From Pseudoips prasinana (Eukaryota; Arthropoda; Insecta; Lepidoptera; Nolidae), in NCBI GenBank assembly GCA_951640165.1, contig OX621237.1:14880001-14944000 (forward strand): a stretch of DNA of 64,000 bases. The letters are read 5' to 3'. This document shows positions 45,054-57,050 of this stretch, one piece after another. The position numbers were made by a program, and so were the translations under genes. Under the pieces are notes generated by a model. The model did not search any database and was not told the DNA's origin. It worked only from the letters and a program-made list of their open reading frames with translations. Position 1 is the first letter of the stretch; each line of letters opens with the position of its first letter.

Positions 45054-45721
45054 CATAGGTAGAACATAAAAAAATATGTTATTTGTTAGCTATTAAATTA
45101 TTAGCAAAATTGTGGCTAAAACGTGACACATCTTTTTTATATTATAATCGTGAACTAATAACGGCTATGAACCATCAGTTTGTAACGCGTCTACTAATTA
45201 CATAAAACCTTCTGTGGAAATTCTGTACGGAGGATGCCGGGTTATTATGTAGGTAATTTTATTCTGACTGGTATATATGAATTCAGTTATTCAGTCATAT
45301 TTTACCGCTTTTTATAGACTTCATGATGACATCGGAATAGTTTTTCCATCGCTTTGGAACAACTTCAGAGATAATTTGTCAGTGACGATATTATCAGTTC
45401 GAAAGCTGGCATCGTCTTCACTATCCCGGCGTCCTCGTGCCAAGAGCGCAAACTTTGTCAAATCACCACTCTAATCCTCACAGTGCAGCTCTGTTTACAT
45501 TCAAACTGAGATTGGAATTATTAAGATTGAGTTGCGATTGTACTAAACTTGTTGGAAAACTTGAGATGGGCTCTTATTCAGATGCAGATTTAGGTCAGTC
45601 ATCAATTGACATCGAACACTGTAATTAAGAGACTTTTAGAAGTTAGATTGGTTAATTTTATTCTAAACTTAAGTAGTTGGTTTCTAGTTAGTTCGTGTAT
45701 ATATGTACGATAGTTATATAA
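45054..45721. other. Spacer with two unassigned overlapping frames
   Basis: Frames at 45277-45474 and 45437-45628 (plus) lie end to end in different phases. Their peptides (for example FPSLWNNFRDNLSV) faintly recall LINE C-termini, but not enough for a call. Confidence 0.3.
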
Positions 45722-45897
45722 TCACACTAATATTATAAAGGCGAAAGTTTGTGAGTGTGTATGTTTGTTACTCTTTCACGTAAAATCTACTGGACGGATA
45801 TGGTGAAACTTTAGCTATATATAGCTTATATATCCAAATAACACATAAGTTATAATTTATAAAGTTTAACGAGGGTAAAACCGCGGGGCGCAGCTAG
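45722..45897 (+). mobile_element. Short non-autonomous Helitron
   Basis: 176 bp. Starts TCACACTAATATTATAAAGG after A; ends GAGGGTAAAACCGCGGGG, then CGCAGCTAG followed by T. The best preserved copy of this subfamily in the window. Confidence 0.85.
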
Positions 45898-46941
45898 TAG
45901 GGCATATTACTCAAACTTAGAATTCATATAAAGGGTCTTCTTAGGTACTGAAATATATAAATAAAATAACCATACATAGAGCTATATCACACCTTTTGTT
46001 ACTTCCCTTAATTTTAACGGACATGTTACATGTATGAGTTGTATTTCAGTTTATTTAATCAAGTGTCAGAGTAATTTAAGCCAACTGTCATGGCGACTGT
46101 TGGCATAGGATTACGGCTAAGACATTACGGCTTGGGTAAATGGGTCAATTTTGTTGACCTAAATATATTTAAATACTTATGAAATATCTACCGATGTTCA
46201 TAATTGTTGCAGTTTCTATCCACCCGTGATAGTTATGGGTGTTGAGTAACGTTATCAAAACTGTGTATAATCCATTATCCACCAGGCTCATTGGATGTAC
46301 CAGTACGGCATGTAGAAATTGCACGTATTTTTTTTTTAGAATAGTTTACTATGCATGGCTTATAATGAAAATGAGTAAAGCTATTCCTTGAAAACCACGA
46401 AGTATAAATGAGTGTAGTACCTACTTAGAATATTACAATTTCTCTAGTTAACTAACTAAGCTGTATTAACCAACTTCAACGGGCGTTTAACGTTTACTTC
46501 CAGTGGAAACATGTTTCATTTTACGTGTGCCTGCGTTTGTATTGAAATTTCATATATAGCTATAAAACGAGAAAAAAGTTGGTTTTGTAAAGGAAGTAAC
46601 GCAACAACTTCCATAGAACTGGGTCATAGTTTTCCAACCATTCAAACGTTGTTTTTGCCGTGTAAGTACAAAAGCTGTACGAAGTTCAATAAACCAGTTG
46701 AAATATGTGAAATCTCGCGGAAAAAATTGAAAAGCCATTTATAGCTCTTCACATAGCTTGTTCTAGTTTGTTTACGGAATTTACTGACTCGGGATTCGAT
46801 TGCCGTGCCAAACAAATATTTGTCTAAAAATTATTTGTTTCGCTTTCTAGTAGGTTGATGGCTGTAGCTCGCAGACAACCTTGATTATTGTTAAAGGTAA
46901 AATCTGACACCTGCTAGAACGATCTCACTTACTGGTTCCCT
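45898..46941. other. Spacer, no gene seen
   Basis: No supported gene. GGGATTCGATTGCC followed by AACAAATATTTGTC near 46791-46824 is a SINE body relic. The 77-codon frame at 46511-46744 is unassigned. Confidence 0.4.
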
Positions 46942-47165
46942 ATTTTTTTTTTTTAAGGTTTTTATTCACGTAGACTTTAAAAAAGCGCTTGTAAATAGTC
47001 AGAACATATTCGTAGTAATATATAATTAATTTATAATTATTTCTAGCTACATATAGATATTTAGGTACACGGATTGTAGGAAACAATTTATAATAAGATT
47101 TATTTTATAACAGTAACGATATTTAACTAGCTTAAATTAAGTTATTGTCAAGGATCATGTGTAGG
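46942..47165 (-). repeat. 5'-truncated copy of the 1187-4105 LINE 3' tail
   Basis: On the plus strand: T run, AAGGTTTTTATTCACGTAGA, then AAAAAAGCGCTTGTAAATAG, very close to 1205-1260 and continuing to GTTATTGTCAAG. Confidence 0.85.
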
Positions 47166-47289
47166 TTTAATTATCAAAATTTTAAATATGCTTTTTGAAG
47201 TCAGGTAGGCCACTTGTTCAGTTCTAGTATTTAGCCGAATCACGTTAGGAGGGACGTCAAACAAATCCGAAGCGTTTGCCGACCATCGT

Positions 47290-47369
47290 GTATCATTTTG
47301 GTGGATCCTGCCTTCTGATCCATAGGTTGCGAGCTCGATCCTTACGCAAGGTAAATATTTGTATTCATG
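47290..47369 (+). mobile_element. SINE fragment interrupted by MITE copy G
   Basis: GTTGCGAGCTCGATCC is a diverged B box and GCAAGGTAAATATTTGTATT is the SINE body junction. The MITE at 47372 follows directly. Confidence 0.5.
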
Positions 47370-47371
47370 TA

Positions 47372-47505
47372 CAGACGCCAGCACATCTAGCTACCTCAAA
47401 CTGTTAAATTTCCCTAATTGAAAGTGAACCTTATGCTTATCTGATAAATTTGAAATCTATAAAAGTAAATTGACAGATTGGAGTAGCTGGATGTGCTGGC
47501 ATCTG
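47372..47505 (+). mobile_element. Palindromic TA-flanked MITE, copy G
   Basis: Begins CAGACGCCAGCACATC, ends GCTGGCATCTG, TA on both sides (47370-47371, 47506-47507). Confidence 0.88.
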
Positions 47506-47546
47506 TACATGTCTATTTGCCTTAAGCTAGGTGTTTTCTGTGTGTT

Positions 47547-48622
47547 GCGGAAGTATCGTATGTTCCCGCGACCCCTGGCGCAGGTGTGAGATGGAACACC
47601 GGGGTGGTTTTTAGTCAGTAGGAGTCTGACAGACATCCATGCAGGATTTTCCACCCCGAAAAATGTGTTTTCTGTGTCACCGACAGGCCTTAGAGATTTG
47701 GCGCGAGCGGCTTGAATTGCCGAGAGGCTTGCGTCACCGCTCTGTCGGTGCGGTCCTGCCATGGTTTGACGCATGGCTGTTCCGGAAACGGGGCAGCCTA
47801 ACCTTCAGGTTGACACAGATACTCACCGGACACGGGTGCTTCGGTGAGTACCTGTGTCGAATAGGTAGAGAGGCGACACCGACGTGTCACCATTGTGGCG
47901 GCGGTGCGGACTCGGCCCAACATACACTCGGGGAGTGCCCAGCCTGGGCCCCCGAGAGGCGAGTCCTGGTCGCTGAAATAGGATTGGACCTCTCGCTGCC
48001 ACCAGTGGTTTTGGCTATGCTGGCGGCGACAACCGGATGGAACGCGGTGGCCTCCTTCTGTGAAGCTGTTATGCTCAAGAAGGAGGCCGCCGAGCGCGAG
48101 AGGGAGCGCAACGATCCCTCCCGTAGGAGAACGAGACGGCGCCGATGAACTGGATATTGACGCTAATGTCCGCTTCATCGGCGCCGGCGCTGGGAGCTAA
48201 TCTCAGCGCGAGAAAGTATGCGGCGTCCGGCTGGCTTCTCCCCTGCTTGACGCCGCCCCTGGGACCGCTGGCGTTTGGAGGAGGGGCACTCCATTTGCCT
48301 TATATAAGCTGTCCCGGGAAGAGGTAACCTGCTGTAGCTCAGGTTGCCTAAACGCGCTTGTGCGTGCTGGGGAGGGGAGGAGGCATTTAGGCCCCTCCCG
48401 TCCCCGGAGGAGAGTCTCAGACGCTCAGTGTACAGCGGGGGTACTGGCGAGATCGTTCACGAGTACCCAGAGCCCCCGCTACAGGCATTGTGAGGCTGGC
48501 TACCTGGTGGTTTTAGTGCGTATCCCGGGACTAGCCCGGCGAGTCCCACATACGTCGCCTCCCCAAGCGGCGGGCATGCGTAACGCATTTCCACCATGTA
48601 AAAAAAAAAAAGAAAAGAAAAA
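47547..48622 (+). mobile_element. R1-like LINE, 5' truncated, with 17 bp target duplication
   Basis: Flanked by GGTGTTTTCTGTGTGTT (47530-47546) and GGTATTTTCTGTGTGTT (48623-48639), one mismatch. Contains the C-terminal part of ORF2, a GC-rich 3' UTR and an A-rich tail at 48600-48622. Confidence 0.85.
47639..48148 (+). pseudogene. C-terminal domain of an R1-like LINE ORF2
   Basis: The open frame of 169 codons starts inside the gene; the first Met is not a real start. It encodes the region after the RT: FRLTQILTGHGCFGEYLCRI at about 56-75, then the zinc knuckle Cys83-x2-Cys86-x8-His95-x4-Cys100 typical of R1-clade ORF2 C-termini, and a very basic end (RRRTRRRR) before TGA. RT and endonuclease are absent through 5' truncation. 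GC-rich codon use contrasts with the AT-rich surroundings. It lies just after MITE copy G. Confidence 0.85.
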
Positions 48623-48639
48623 GGTATTTTCTGTGTGTT

Positions 48640-49280
48640 TTATGAAAATATTTAGCAAAAAAAGGAAATCAATATTTCTATCCATTGTCTAGTATCCATA
48701 GTACAAGCTTTGCTTTGTTAGGGCTAGATGGTGATATGAGATATGGATATCGGATATGTATTTATCTATTAATCGAGAAAAAGGCAAATAGAAAGAATTA
48801 AGGTTTGTGGCGTTTTGTTGCTGACAACGGCGCCTTCGCGTATTAACTTAGTGTCGCTTGCTGTAAAGTTACCTAAACACTGACCGTCTCATGCGTCAGT
48901 AATCGCCTTGATCCGAGGTTTGAACTCGTTAGGGGGTGCACTCTGGCATAGATTACTTAATTTGTAGTCATATTTAGTTGACAGTTTAACCCCCACTCGC
49001 CTCTAATGTGCGGTCAAAGTCTGTATGTAGACATCATGGAAAAAAGTCGTTGGCGTTACCAAGAGTTAACATAATAAAATATTGACCATTACCAAAATTA
49101 TGATATATAAAATTAAAACACCGATTCTAAAACCAATTGAATGTAAGTAAAAAAAATAATTTACTACCAGTCGGTAGGTATAGGAAAAGAACGTAAGTTT
49201 GTACGTAGTCATTGGCACCTTTTTTAAAAGTTATTCACACTGTTGCTGCTTGTTGGTTCTGAACTCGGTGCTTTGTTTTT
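48640..49280. other. Spacer, no gene seen
   Basis: AT-rich, no supported coding region. Confidence 0.4.
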
Positions 49281-49892
49281 AGGGTTCCGTAGCCAAATGG
49301 CAAAGAACGGAACCCTTATAGATTCGTTATGTCTAGATGTCTGTCTGTCTGTCCGTCCGTATGTCACAGCCACTTTTTTCCGAAACTATAAGAGCTGTAT
49401 TGTTGAAACTTGGTAAGTAGATGTATTCTGTGAACCGCATTAAGATTTTCACACAAAAATAGAAAAAGAATAATAATTTTGGGGGTACCCGATACATAGA
49501 ACTGAAACTCAAAAAAAAATTTTTCATCGTACCCATACATGTGGGGTATCTATGGATAGGTCTTCAAAAATTATATTGAGGTTCCTAATATCATTTTTTT
49601 CTAAACTGAATAGTTTGCGCGAGAGACACTTCCCAAATGAAAAATGAGTGTCCCCCCCCCCTGTAACTTCTAAAATAAGAGAATAATAAAACTAAAAAAA
49701 ATATATGATGTACATTACCATGTAAACTAACAACGAAAATTGGTTTGAACGAGATCTAGTAAGTAGTTTTTATTTATGCGTCATAATTCGTATCGTAAAC
49801 CGCAATTTACCTTTCATTTCATCAACTGAAATACTTGCTGCTGCGGAACCCTTCATGGGCGAGTCCGACTCGCACTTGGCCGGTTTTTTTTT
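49281..49892 (+). repeat. GGGTTCCGT repeat family, copy 1
   Basis: About 612 bp. Begins AGGGTTCCGTAGCCAAATGG and soon its complement ACGGAACCCT, giving a terminal hairpin, followed by TGTCTGTCTGTCTGTCCGTC. Ends with GCGGAACCCTTCATGGGCGA, CGAGTCCGACTCG... style palindromic text and a GGCCGG-T run. Non-coding; widespread in Lepidoptera. Copy 2 is at 62902-63509. Confidence 0.85.
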
Positions 49893-50057
49893 AATAATTT
49901 TTCTTACTCTCAGTGGGTACTCCCTGTTAAGTCTCGATTTTTGAACAAATTTTCCAACGATGCTGGCGGCCTCTTAAATCATTAATTATAATAGTCACTA
50001 GTGTTTTCCTCAGCTAGCGGTGCTAATTCTGAACACAAGATGGTTAACTTCTTTACA

Positions 50058-50258
50058 TCATCGTCATGGCCAGCCAAAGTTAGTCCACTGCTGGACAAAT
50101 GCCTCCCCGAAGAATGGGGGATAAGCCATAATCTCTATGCTTGGCAGACGGGTTGGCGATCGCAGTTCGATGGTCATAGTTCACAGAAAAACGCTGCTAC
50201 TCGTTCTCTGGTAGGTATTCCCTCGGACGATTTCTACGCCCTCCATCGGATGTGATCA
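50058..50258 (+). repeat. RTE-like LINE 3' fragment
   Basis: TCCACTGCTGGACAAATGCC, then GGCAGACGGGTTGGCGATCG and ACGCTGCTACTCGTTCTCTG; same family as 16088 and, antisense, 8280. Confidence 0.65.
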
Positions 50259-50788
50259 TATTCTATGCCGTCACCACACAGCAAACTTCTTTATATATAT
50301 ACTGAAATAGAAATAATTAAATTGGCAGCACTACCCCCCGTGGGCGGACATAAACACCTTTAAGTACGTGCCCATAATTATACTATAAGTATAGTAAACT
50401 CCCGATGAGAGTATAAAGTGACTTTAGCCTGTTATAAAGCTCGTTTAAAGCGATAGCTATAAAATGATACTAATAAAATTGTTTGAATTTATGACGCATA
50501 ACAAAAACAGTTGTGTCATTAATTGTACCCGCGGTATTACCCGCAATTTAGAAATTTATTGTAGCCAATGTTTTAATTCAAGGTATAACTTGTGTTACAG
50601 ACTGTTGTGTCCATACAAAAATTCGCTGTTTTTGCGTGACTAAGAAACAAAAAAACTTTAAAGTTATTAATATTAGTAAGTACATATATATAATCGTATC
50701 TGACATGTTAGAAATCTAACCAATATTTGTCTAGAATTTGTTTCTTGAGAAGGAATTTTAGCTGTGTGAACATACATTAATCACGTAA

Positions 50789-51121
50789 TCTATATACATA
50801 TAATAAAATTGTAGGATAGTCAAAACTGTACATTGAATTTTTTTTTTAAAGAATACTTGGACGTGATCTTCAATCGACATCGAAGCCAAAAATATAGTTT
50901 TTAGAATTTTTGTCTGTTTGTCTGTCTGTCTGTATGTATGCCCGGGCTGAACTCAAAAAGTACTGCATGGATTTCCTTAAAATTTTGCATGAATATTACT
51001 AAGAGGTCGGGTCAACATATAGGCTACATATTACACGCTATCACCTACGCAGCTACGGGGGAGGAGCTGTGATAATTAATTTATAAAATTTAACGCGGGT
51101 AAAACCGCGGGGCACAGCTAG
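50789..51121 (+). mobile_element. Non-autonomous Helitron, longer subfamily
   Basis: 333 bp. Starts TCTATATACATATAATAAAA after A and ends AACGCGGGTAAAACCGCGGG, then GCACAGCTAG followed by T. The 3' hairpin is shared with the short copies but the 5' region (with TGTCTGTCTGTC) differs, so it is a separate subfamily. Confidence 0.8.
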
Positions 51122-51692
51122 TACCTAATAAAAGCACGCAGTAGCCTGGTAAATGAGTAAAAAAACTATGCGCCCGGCAAACATTTATTGCAAGTAAGTA
51201 TGATAGTAGGTACTTACTAGAAAAATTCGTTCGCACATATAGAAAGAGATACAATGACATTTAAATTATCGGGCTCATCACAGAATTGCCGCTGTTGTTT
51301 ATGAACGCACTCGCTGTTTTGCAAATTTAGAGGTAGGATCCGAAGCCTCGGGGGATTTCTCCCTAATACTTAGGTATCAAAAGATTTCGGCTGGCATATT
51401 ATCCTACAGAGAAGATTATAACAGCTGTCTACAGAAACCGAGGGATTACTTAATGAATACGCATTTAGTGTTTTAACTAAATGTTTTAAGGATTATCTTA
51501 AAAAGGGAGCATTAATTTTTTGTTGTAATGTGCAGAATATGCTGTTTTATTGCAAGTTCGAGGTCATTAGTAAAGCACTGGGTTTACCAAGTAGGAGGAA
51601 ACGGTTGCAAACATCACAGTATTCGATATTGGATAACCATCAGATGGGGCCGTATGCTTGTTTGCCGACTTGATAGTAGAAATTATGAATAA
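51122..51692. other. Spacer, no gene seen
   Basis: No supported gene or repeat recognised. Confidence 0.4.
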
Positions 51693-51867
51693 CTAGCTGT
51701 GCCCCGCGGTGTTACCCGCGTTAAATTTTATAAATTTTCTTTGCTATAAACCTCACGGAGCCCGAGACCTTTCCAACGAACGCAAAACCGTGGAAATCGG
51801 TTCGTGTGTTCTGGAGTTATAGCGTCAGGAAGGAAAACCCGACTTATTTTTATATAAAAAAACTTGA
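51693..51867 (-). mobile_element. Helitron, third 5' subfamily
   Basis: On the plus strand it begins CTAGCTGTGCCCCGCGG, the antisense 3' end, then GTTACCCGCGTTAAATTTTA. The rest (GGAAATCGGTTCGTG, GGAGTTATAGCGTCAGG) differs from other copies. The 5' end near 51867 is approximate. Confidence 0.65.
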
Positions 51868-52475
51868 GAGTAATGTAATATTTTTTTTTGTTTTTTTGAA
51901 GTTATAATAATGTTTGTTTTATAATTAACAAATATAATGTAATATAAACTTATTCAGGAGGCTCAATTATAGTAGTAAAAAAAAGCAAAAAGTGTCGTTA
52001 CAACTTTTCGTCTTTTTTTTTTCCGTCTAGCCCCCTTTCGCAACGCGCGACAAGGAACTTCGTTCCAATAATATATTTCTGATAATATAAATCCACGTTT
52101 TATTGGACGCGCAGAGTGTTATATGCCTTCTGCGTGTAGATGTGGTATAGCTAACCCATTCAACTGACTCGTTGATCGAGCGATAGTCTTTAACCTCACC
52201 TACGGACGCCACGGTTTCACTCTCGAGCCAGAACAAATGGTGGTATTGGATTAATTTTGTCACAATACATTTTCAGTTGTGGCACGATATCCTGTAGTTG
52301 GTGGTAGCTGATCCATACCCCTCCCCAGGTAGATTAGCTACCATCTAACTGCGGTCACCAACTCGCATGCTAAGCGCGGTGACGAAGGCAAACTCCTCCA
52401 AATGGCAACATTATAAAAAGAAACCTTTATGGCACGCTTATGTCCAGTAGTAGATGATATAGGTATCAGGCTGAT
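51868..52475. other. Spacer with RTE-like trace
   Basis: About 52310-52395 holds antisense LINE 3' text (ACTGCGGTCACCAACTCGCA). The end (52436-52475) is LINE-tail-like sequence that continues after the insertion at 52476-52794. No host gene is supported. Confidence 0.4.
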
Positions 52476-52794
52476 CTCTTGGACCGCTGGCGTATGGTGG
52501 AGGGAACGAGTTGAGTTCTTTACCTCCGAGCGCCAGTGGTCCCGGGAAGGGTAACCTGCTGTAGCTCAGGTAACACGCTTGTGCGTACTGGGGAGGGGGG
52601 GAGGCATTCAGGCCCCTCCCCTCCCCCGGTGAGAGTCTCACGGACGCCCAGTGTACGGCGGGGGTACTGGAGAGATCGTTCGCGAGTACCCGGAGCCCGC
52701 GCTACAGGCACTGTGAGGCTGGCTACCGTAGTGGTTTTAGTGGGTCGAGTCCCACATCACGTGCGACTAGAGCATTAACACCACGTAAAAAAAA
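52476..52794 (+). mobile_element. R1-like LINE 3' end with 15 bp target duplication
   Basis: Flanked by exact AGGTATCAGGCTGAT repeats (52461-52475, 52795-52809) with an A run before the right copy. The body matches the 3' UTR at about 48260-48590: GACCGCTGGCGT, CCTGCTGTAGCTCAGGT, AGTGTACGGCGGGGGTACTGG, CACTGTGAGGCTGGCTACC. 319 bp, wholly non-coding. Confidence 0.88.
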
Positions 52795-52809
52795 AGGTAT
52801 CAGGCTGAT

Positions 52810-54744
52810 GATGATTATTAGTGGTCGTGGTTGAAATTTGTCGGGGAGTTTTAATTAACTCGGTTTATAATCTTGTCAATCCATAAATATTGAGTGTCGC
52901 CTTAGATATGGAAAAGCCTTAAGCAATGTAAGTTACCGACAAAGAGGCTACATAGTAGCTTTTTTTGGAAAAATATTTTAACAATAAATGCTAAAGATTG
53001 AAAACACAGATTTTAAGTAAGTAGTGATTACCCTCCAAAATGTTTGCTCAGAGTCCATATTAGATCGCAGTAAACATTCAAGATAGAATAAATTTCCACT
53101 AAATTACGCGTCAGCAAAGTGGTGATCGACGACCCACCAAAAAAAATATAATCTTTGCAGTTTATAAGATTCTTCGGAATTATTAATCTAGAGTGCGGAC
53201 ACTTATAATCTTAAAAGCTTATGTAGAACATGTTTCCGCATCTACAGTAATATAAGTTTCTTTGTTTGTTTTGCTTGAACACGCTAATGTCAAGAACTAC
53301 TAGTCTGATTTGAAAATTTATCGCACCGATGAAGAATGTTTTTTAAATCGGTTTTCCTTTTGAGAGCTTCCGCTGCCTGTGCTGCGTAATCAGTTAGTTT
53401 CGAAAAAAATTGTGTGCACGAATTGTTCCCCTTTAAAAGTGTAAATAAAAACCCGGGACAGCTTATGTCTTTTAAGGTAGGCAATCCTCTTTCATGGTAA
53501 CCAAATTTATTCTAAAATTATGCATTATTTGCGAAGGTGTTTTTATAAACATGATATTAATCCCTATTCAAATTTACGTTATTCATCACAAGTATTTAAT
53601 TTCAAACCAAATTGCCATTAACATCATTCAATTTAAACGAATATCTTAAGTGATATTGCAGTTTTAAAATATCATAACAGCAAATTGCAAGGCCGGCGGG
53701 CAGTCATGAAGGGGAAGATATCAAATAAAAATATTTTTAAATAACTGTGGCCACAAATATTTAAAAATATTTTCACCTTCTACCTACGTAAACTAATTCG
53801 CGGGTCAGTTAGCGTTAGACCAAAGTAACTATTCCACGCGGATGAAGTCGTGGGCAGAAGATAGTCTTATATATTTCAAGTAGCCAATACGCTGAACACG
53901 AGACTCGCACAACCTAGCTGTATATAAAATTTTAAGGAAGACAATAAACCCAGACAAAACGTTATTTAATGCCTTATTTTAATGGCATTAAAATGCGCCC
54001 CAGTACGATGAAACACGTCGGAAATGTATGATGCAATTAATTTAGAAAATTTTCTTGTTAAACGTAATGGAATGCGTTGATGCGAGGGAAGGGGAGACAA
54101 GGCGTTGACTGAACATCTTCTGATGAAAAATGTTGACTTTATATGGAAAAATCGAGCGTGATTCGCATACGCGTAGCTGGGATATTGTGAGGTACGCTGG
54201 CTTTATAAACATTTATGCACCCGTTGCTTTGCTGTTTTTCTTTACTTACCTATAAAATTCAATATAGGTATATGTTGTATTCAAAAAATTATTAATCATA
54301 TTATCGTTTGATGTGAGTACGTCTGGCATCTAATACGCCTATTAGGTGCTAAAAAGCGGTATATCAAATAACTTGATGTTTTAGACTCTTTTTAAGTTAT
54401 TAACACTAAAAGAAATCTACCTAGACATCTTAATAAACCAATGGTACGATTTTGACTTTTATTGGAGTTTTTGGGAGTAAAAAACAATCCAGTTAGATTT
54501 CTGGAAACATTCTTTTTGCGAACTATGTGCGTAACGAGCGGAGCGCCCTCGTCTAAGACAAGACGCAATTATGACAAATAATAATCAAATTCAGTCAAAC
54601 AGCCTGTTTCCTGATAATCCATGTCATCTATGAAGTGGTGTTCGATAAGGGTTTACGTATGAAGCACGAAGTGATCCGTCTGTATAATTATTCTACATAA
54701 GCTCTCATGTATGCGAAAATTCAGTTTCGTTTTAGCATCATCAT
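52810..54744. other. Spacer, no gene seen
   Basis: AT-rich, no supported gene. Short palindromes occur near 53725-53775 (AAAATATTTTTAAATA). The minus frame at 53290-53484 is unassigned. Confidence 0.4.
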
Positions 54745-54905
54745 CATATCAGCCGTAACACGTCTACTGCTGGACAAAGGCCTCCCCTAAGGATCTCCAC
54801 AATAGCCGGTCCTGCGCTGCCCGCATCCAGCGGCTTCCCGCGACCCGCACAAGATCGTCGGTCCACCTTGTAGGGGCCTGCCCAAGCTGCGTCTTCCGGT
54901 TTGTT
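54745..54905 (+). repeat. RTE-like LINE 3' fragment, second subfamily
   Basis: CATCATCATATCAGCC, CTGCTGGACAAAGGCCTCCC, CATCCAGCGGCTTCCCGCGA and CTGCGTCTTCCGGTTT; the same order is found at 60715-60862. Confidence 0.7.
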
Positions 54906-57050
54906 TTAGCACTCTCAAAATTAGGACATTATGACCTGACTTGAGTCCTCCTGATAATCTATGCCGTCTACGGGCTTTTTCAATAGCAGTTATTTACGAA
55001 TGCAGTACGAAGCTGCCTGTCTGTATAATGTCAACTAATGTTTTATCATTTTGTTTGCTATCGATAACGTTATATGGTTTCCCTAACCCTTTTTCATGCA
55101 TCGTGAAAGTTGACAGATAAAACTGGGAAAGGGGTTTGTGTTGTCAGTATTAGATAACACGTAATCCATAGATTTTGTAGTTTATTTTGACTTACAAATT
55201 TCGAATGTTTATTATAAGGTGTTATAAGTGTAGTAGGTAAGATCAAATTTAGGGCGTTAGTGTACCGATCGTCGATACGGCAAGAAAGGGACGACTTATC
55301 GGTATTACTATTTTTAAGAATCTTAACATGTAAGATGACAGTATTGTATCGTTAAGAACAGTAATAACAAAAAATACAATAGCCATAACCGTGAGTAGCC
55401 TTATTTGATCAGATAATTCTATGGAAAGAACGAAATAAACCGGTCAGTTTATTTTTACGACGTCAAAAGTCTCTGATTTTTCTTTTTTTCTCAGTTCTTG
55501 ATTGACCGTGACCAAAAGTGTAACAAACCTCTTTGTAAACTAACCCTTAACAGAAGGGAATAAGAAGACCATTCTCTTTTAGCTAGTATTTAGCAGATAC
55601 CATATTTTTTATGGTTTTAAGGAAAGCTTACAGCCTAATGAGACATAACATAAAAGGAAATATATTAAAAAAAATGCTTTCACATATAGACGGATATAAA
55701 ATTACAATTGATTTAATTAATTGAATAGTACTCAATCAAAATAACAACTAATCATCTTTATCTACAAATAATGTTGTGTTGTCCATTAGTGTAAGTATCT
55801 CACCAAAAACTTTACTGGTACAAAACAAGAAACATTTGTCACTGTTTATCCTTTATATCTTACTCCTTGCCTTCCTTCCAACCAGCTGCTTATCATTTGT
55901 CATAGGTGTGCGGCGCCTGTCCATCTGAATAAAAGATGGCAACCGGCAACAAGTCTTCTGGGACCGATTTATGGAGAGCTCATATTGAAGTAACCGCCTT
56001 TATTTACGGAAAGTTAAAAATAAAGTTCTGTTGTTACCGAAACTCTCGCCTGTCAAATACCTACGCGAACCCTCTTCCGTTGTACCCTTATGGTGATATA
56101 ATAGCGCAAATATCCCGTTCGTTATCATAGATCGCGTTAAATAATGTAAGAACGCTGAAGGCGCTGAAGGTTGTGCAGACGGACGGTTCCCGCCGAGGGG
56201 TCGTCGACCTCGCGCACTATTTCGAATTCCCCCGCCCCACATTTTTCTTTTGGACACTATACGGTTGGCAGGCGTGTACTCACAAAATGTGCTTCGTCGT
56301 CGTCTTGCTGAATGTACGACTATTGTTCTGCTTCTGCAATTTCATGTGCACTCGTAGGTAATTTAGTGTCTTCATTTTTATTATATGTGCTGTTTAAACT
56401 ACTTTTTTGCCATTTTAATATAACGGAACACATCTCACAACTAGCCTTAACGTTTACTTTAGAGTAGTTTTTAACCCCCGCCAAAAAATAGGGGTATTAT
56501 GTGTTGGAATATTATGCCAGTTTCAAAATCTGGAAATAGGTCTTTAGTACAGCTTGGCAATTCTTGGATGCGGATAACGCAAGACCGGCAATTGTGGAGA
56601 TCTTTGGTGGAGGTCTTTGTCCAGCAGTGGGCGTCTTTCTTCTGATATGATGATGATGATGAGGTCACTAGTTCTTAATATAAGAAGAGGCGTTGCACAA
56701 TAAAAAATTTAGTTTTATTCGGTAAAGATTTCTTGATGGTTTAGATATTGAAGAAAATGAACCGACCATAAACTAACAGTCAAAAGATTTCGATTGTAAA
56801 CAATAAAACAGCTGTTACTTTTAACGCGTCAAATATTTATAAAAAATATACAATAACCGTCTCGATCAAACTACCAATCAAATAAAAATATTGATATCGA
56901 TTCATTCTGGACCGATATAGACGCGGTTTCAATGTGGTCTGTCTGTTTGTAGACACACATATACGCAGATATAGACTACAAGCGAGTAACGCCCGTATAT
57001 CCGGAGCTTAAAATTATGAAACTACTGCGAATTGATTCTGTGAAATATTA
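54906..57050. other. Spacer, no gene seen
   Basis: No supported host gene. 56604-56664 is a LINE tail (GTCCAGCAGTGGGCGTCTTT, then GATGATGATGATG). Small frames at 55936-56130 and 56000-56257 overlap on opposite strands without known domains. Confidence 0.4.

Noticed and set aside
45277..45628. Two-frame gene
   Set aside because: No recognised domain, phases differ, and the LINE likeness is too faint.
47798..48178. 126-codon minus frame
   Set aside because: Antisense shadow of the R1-like C-terminal domain.
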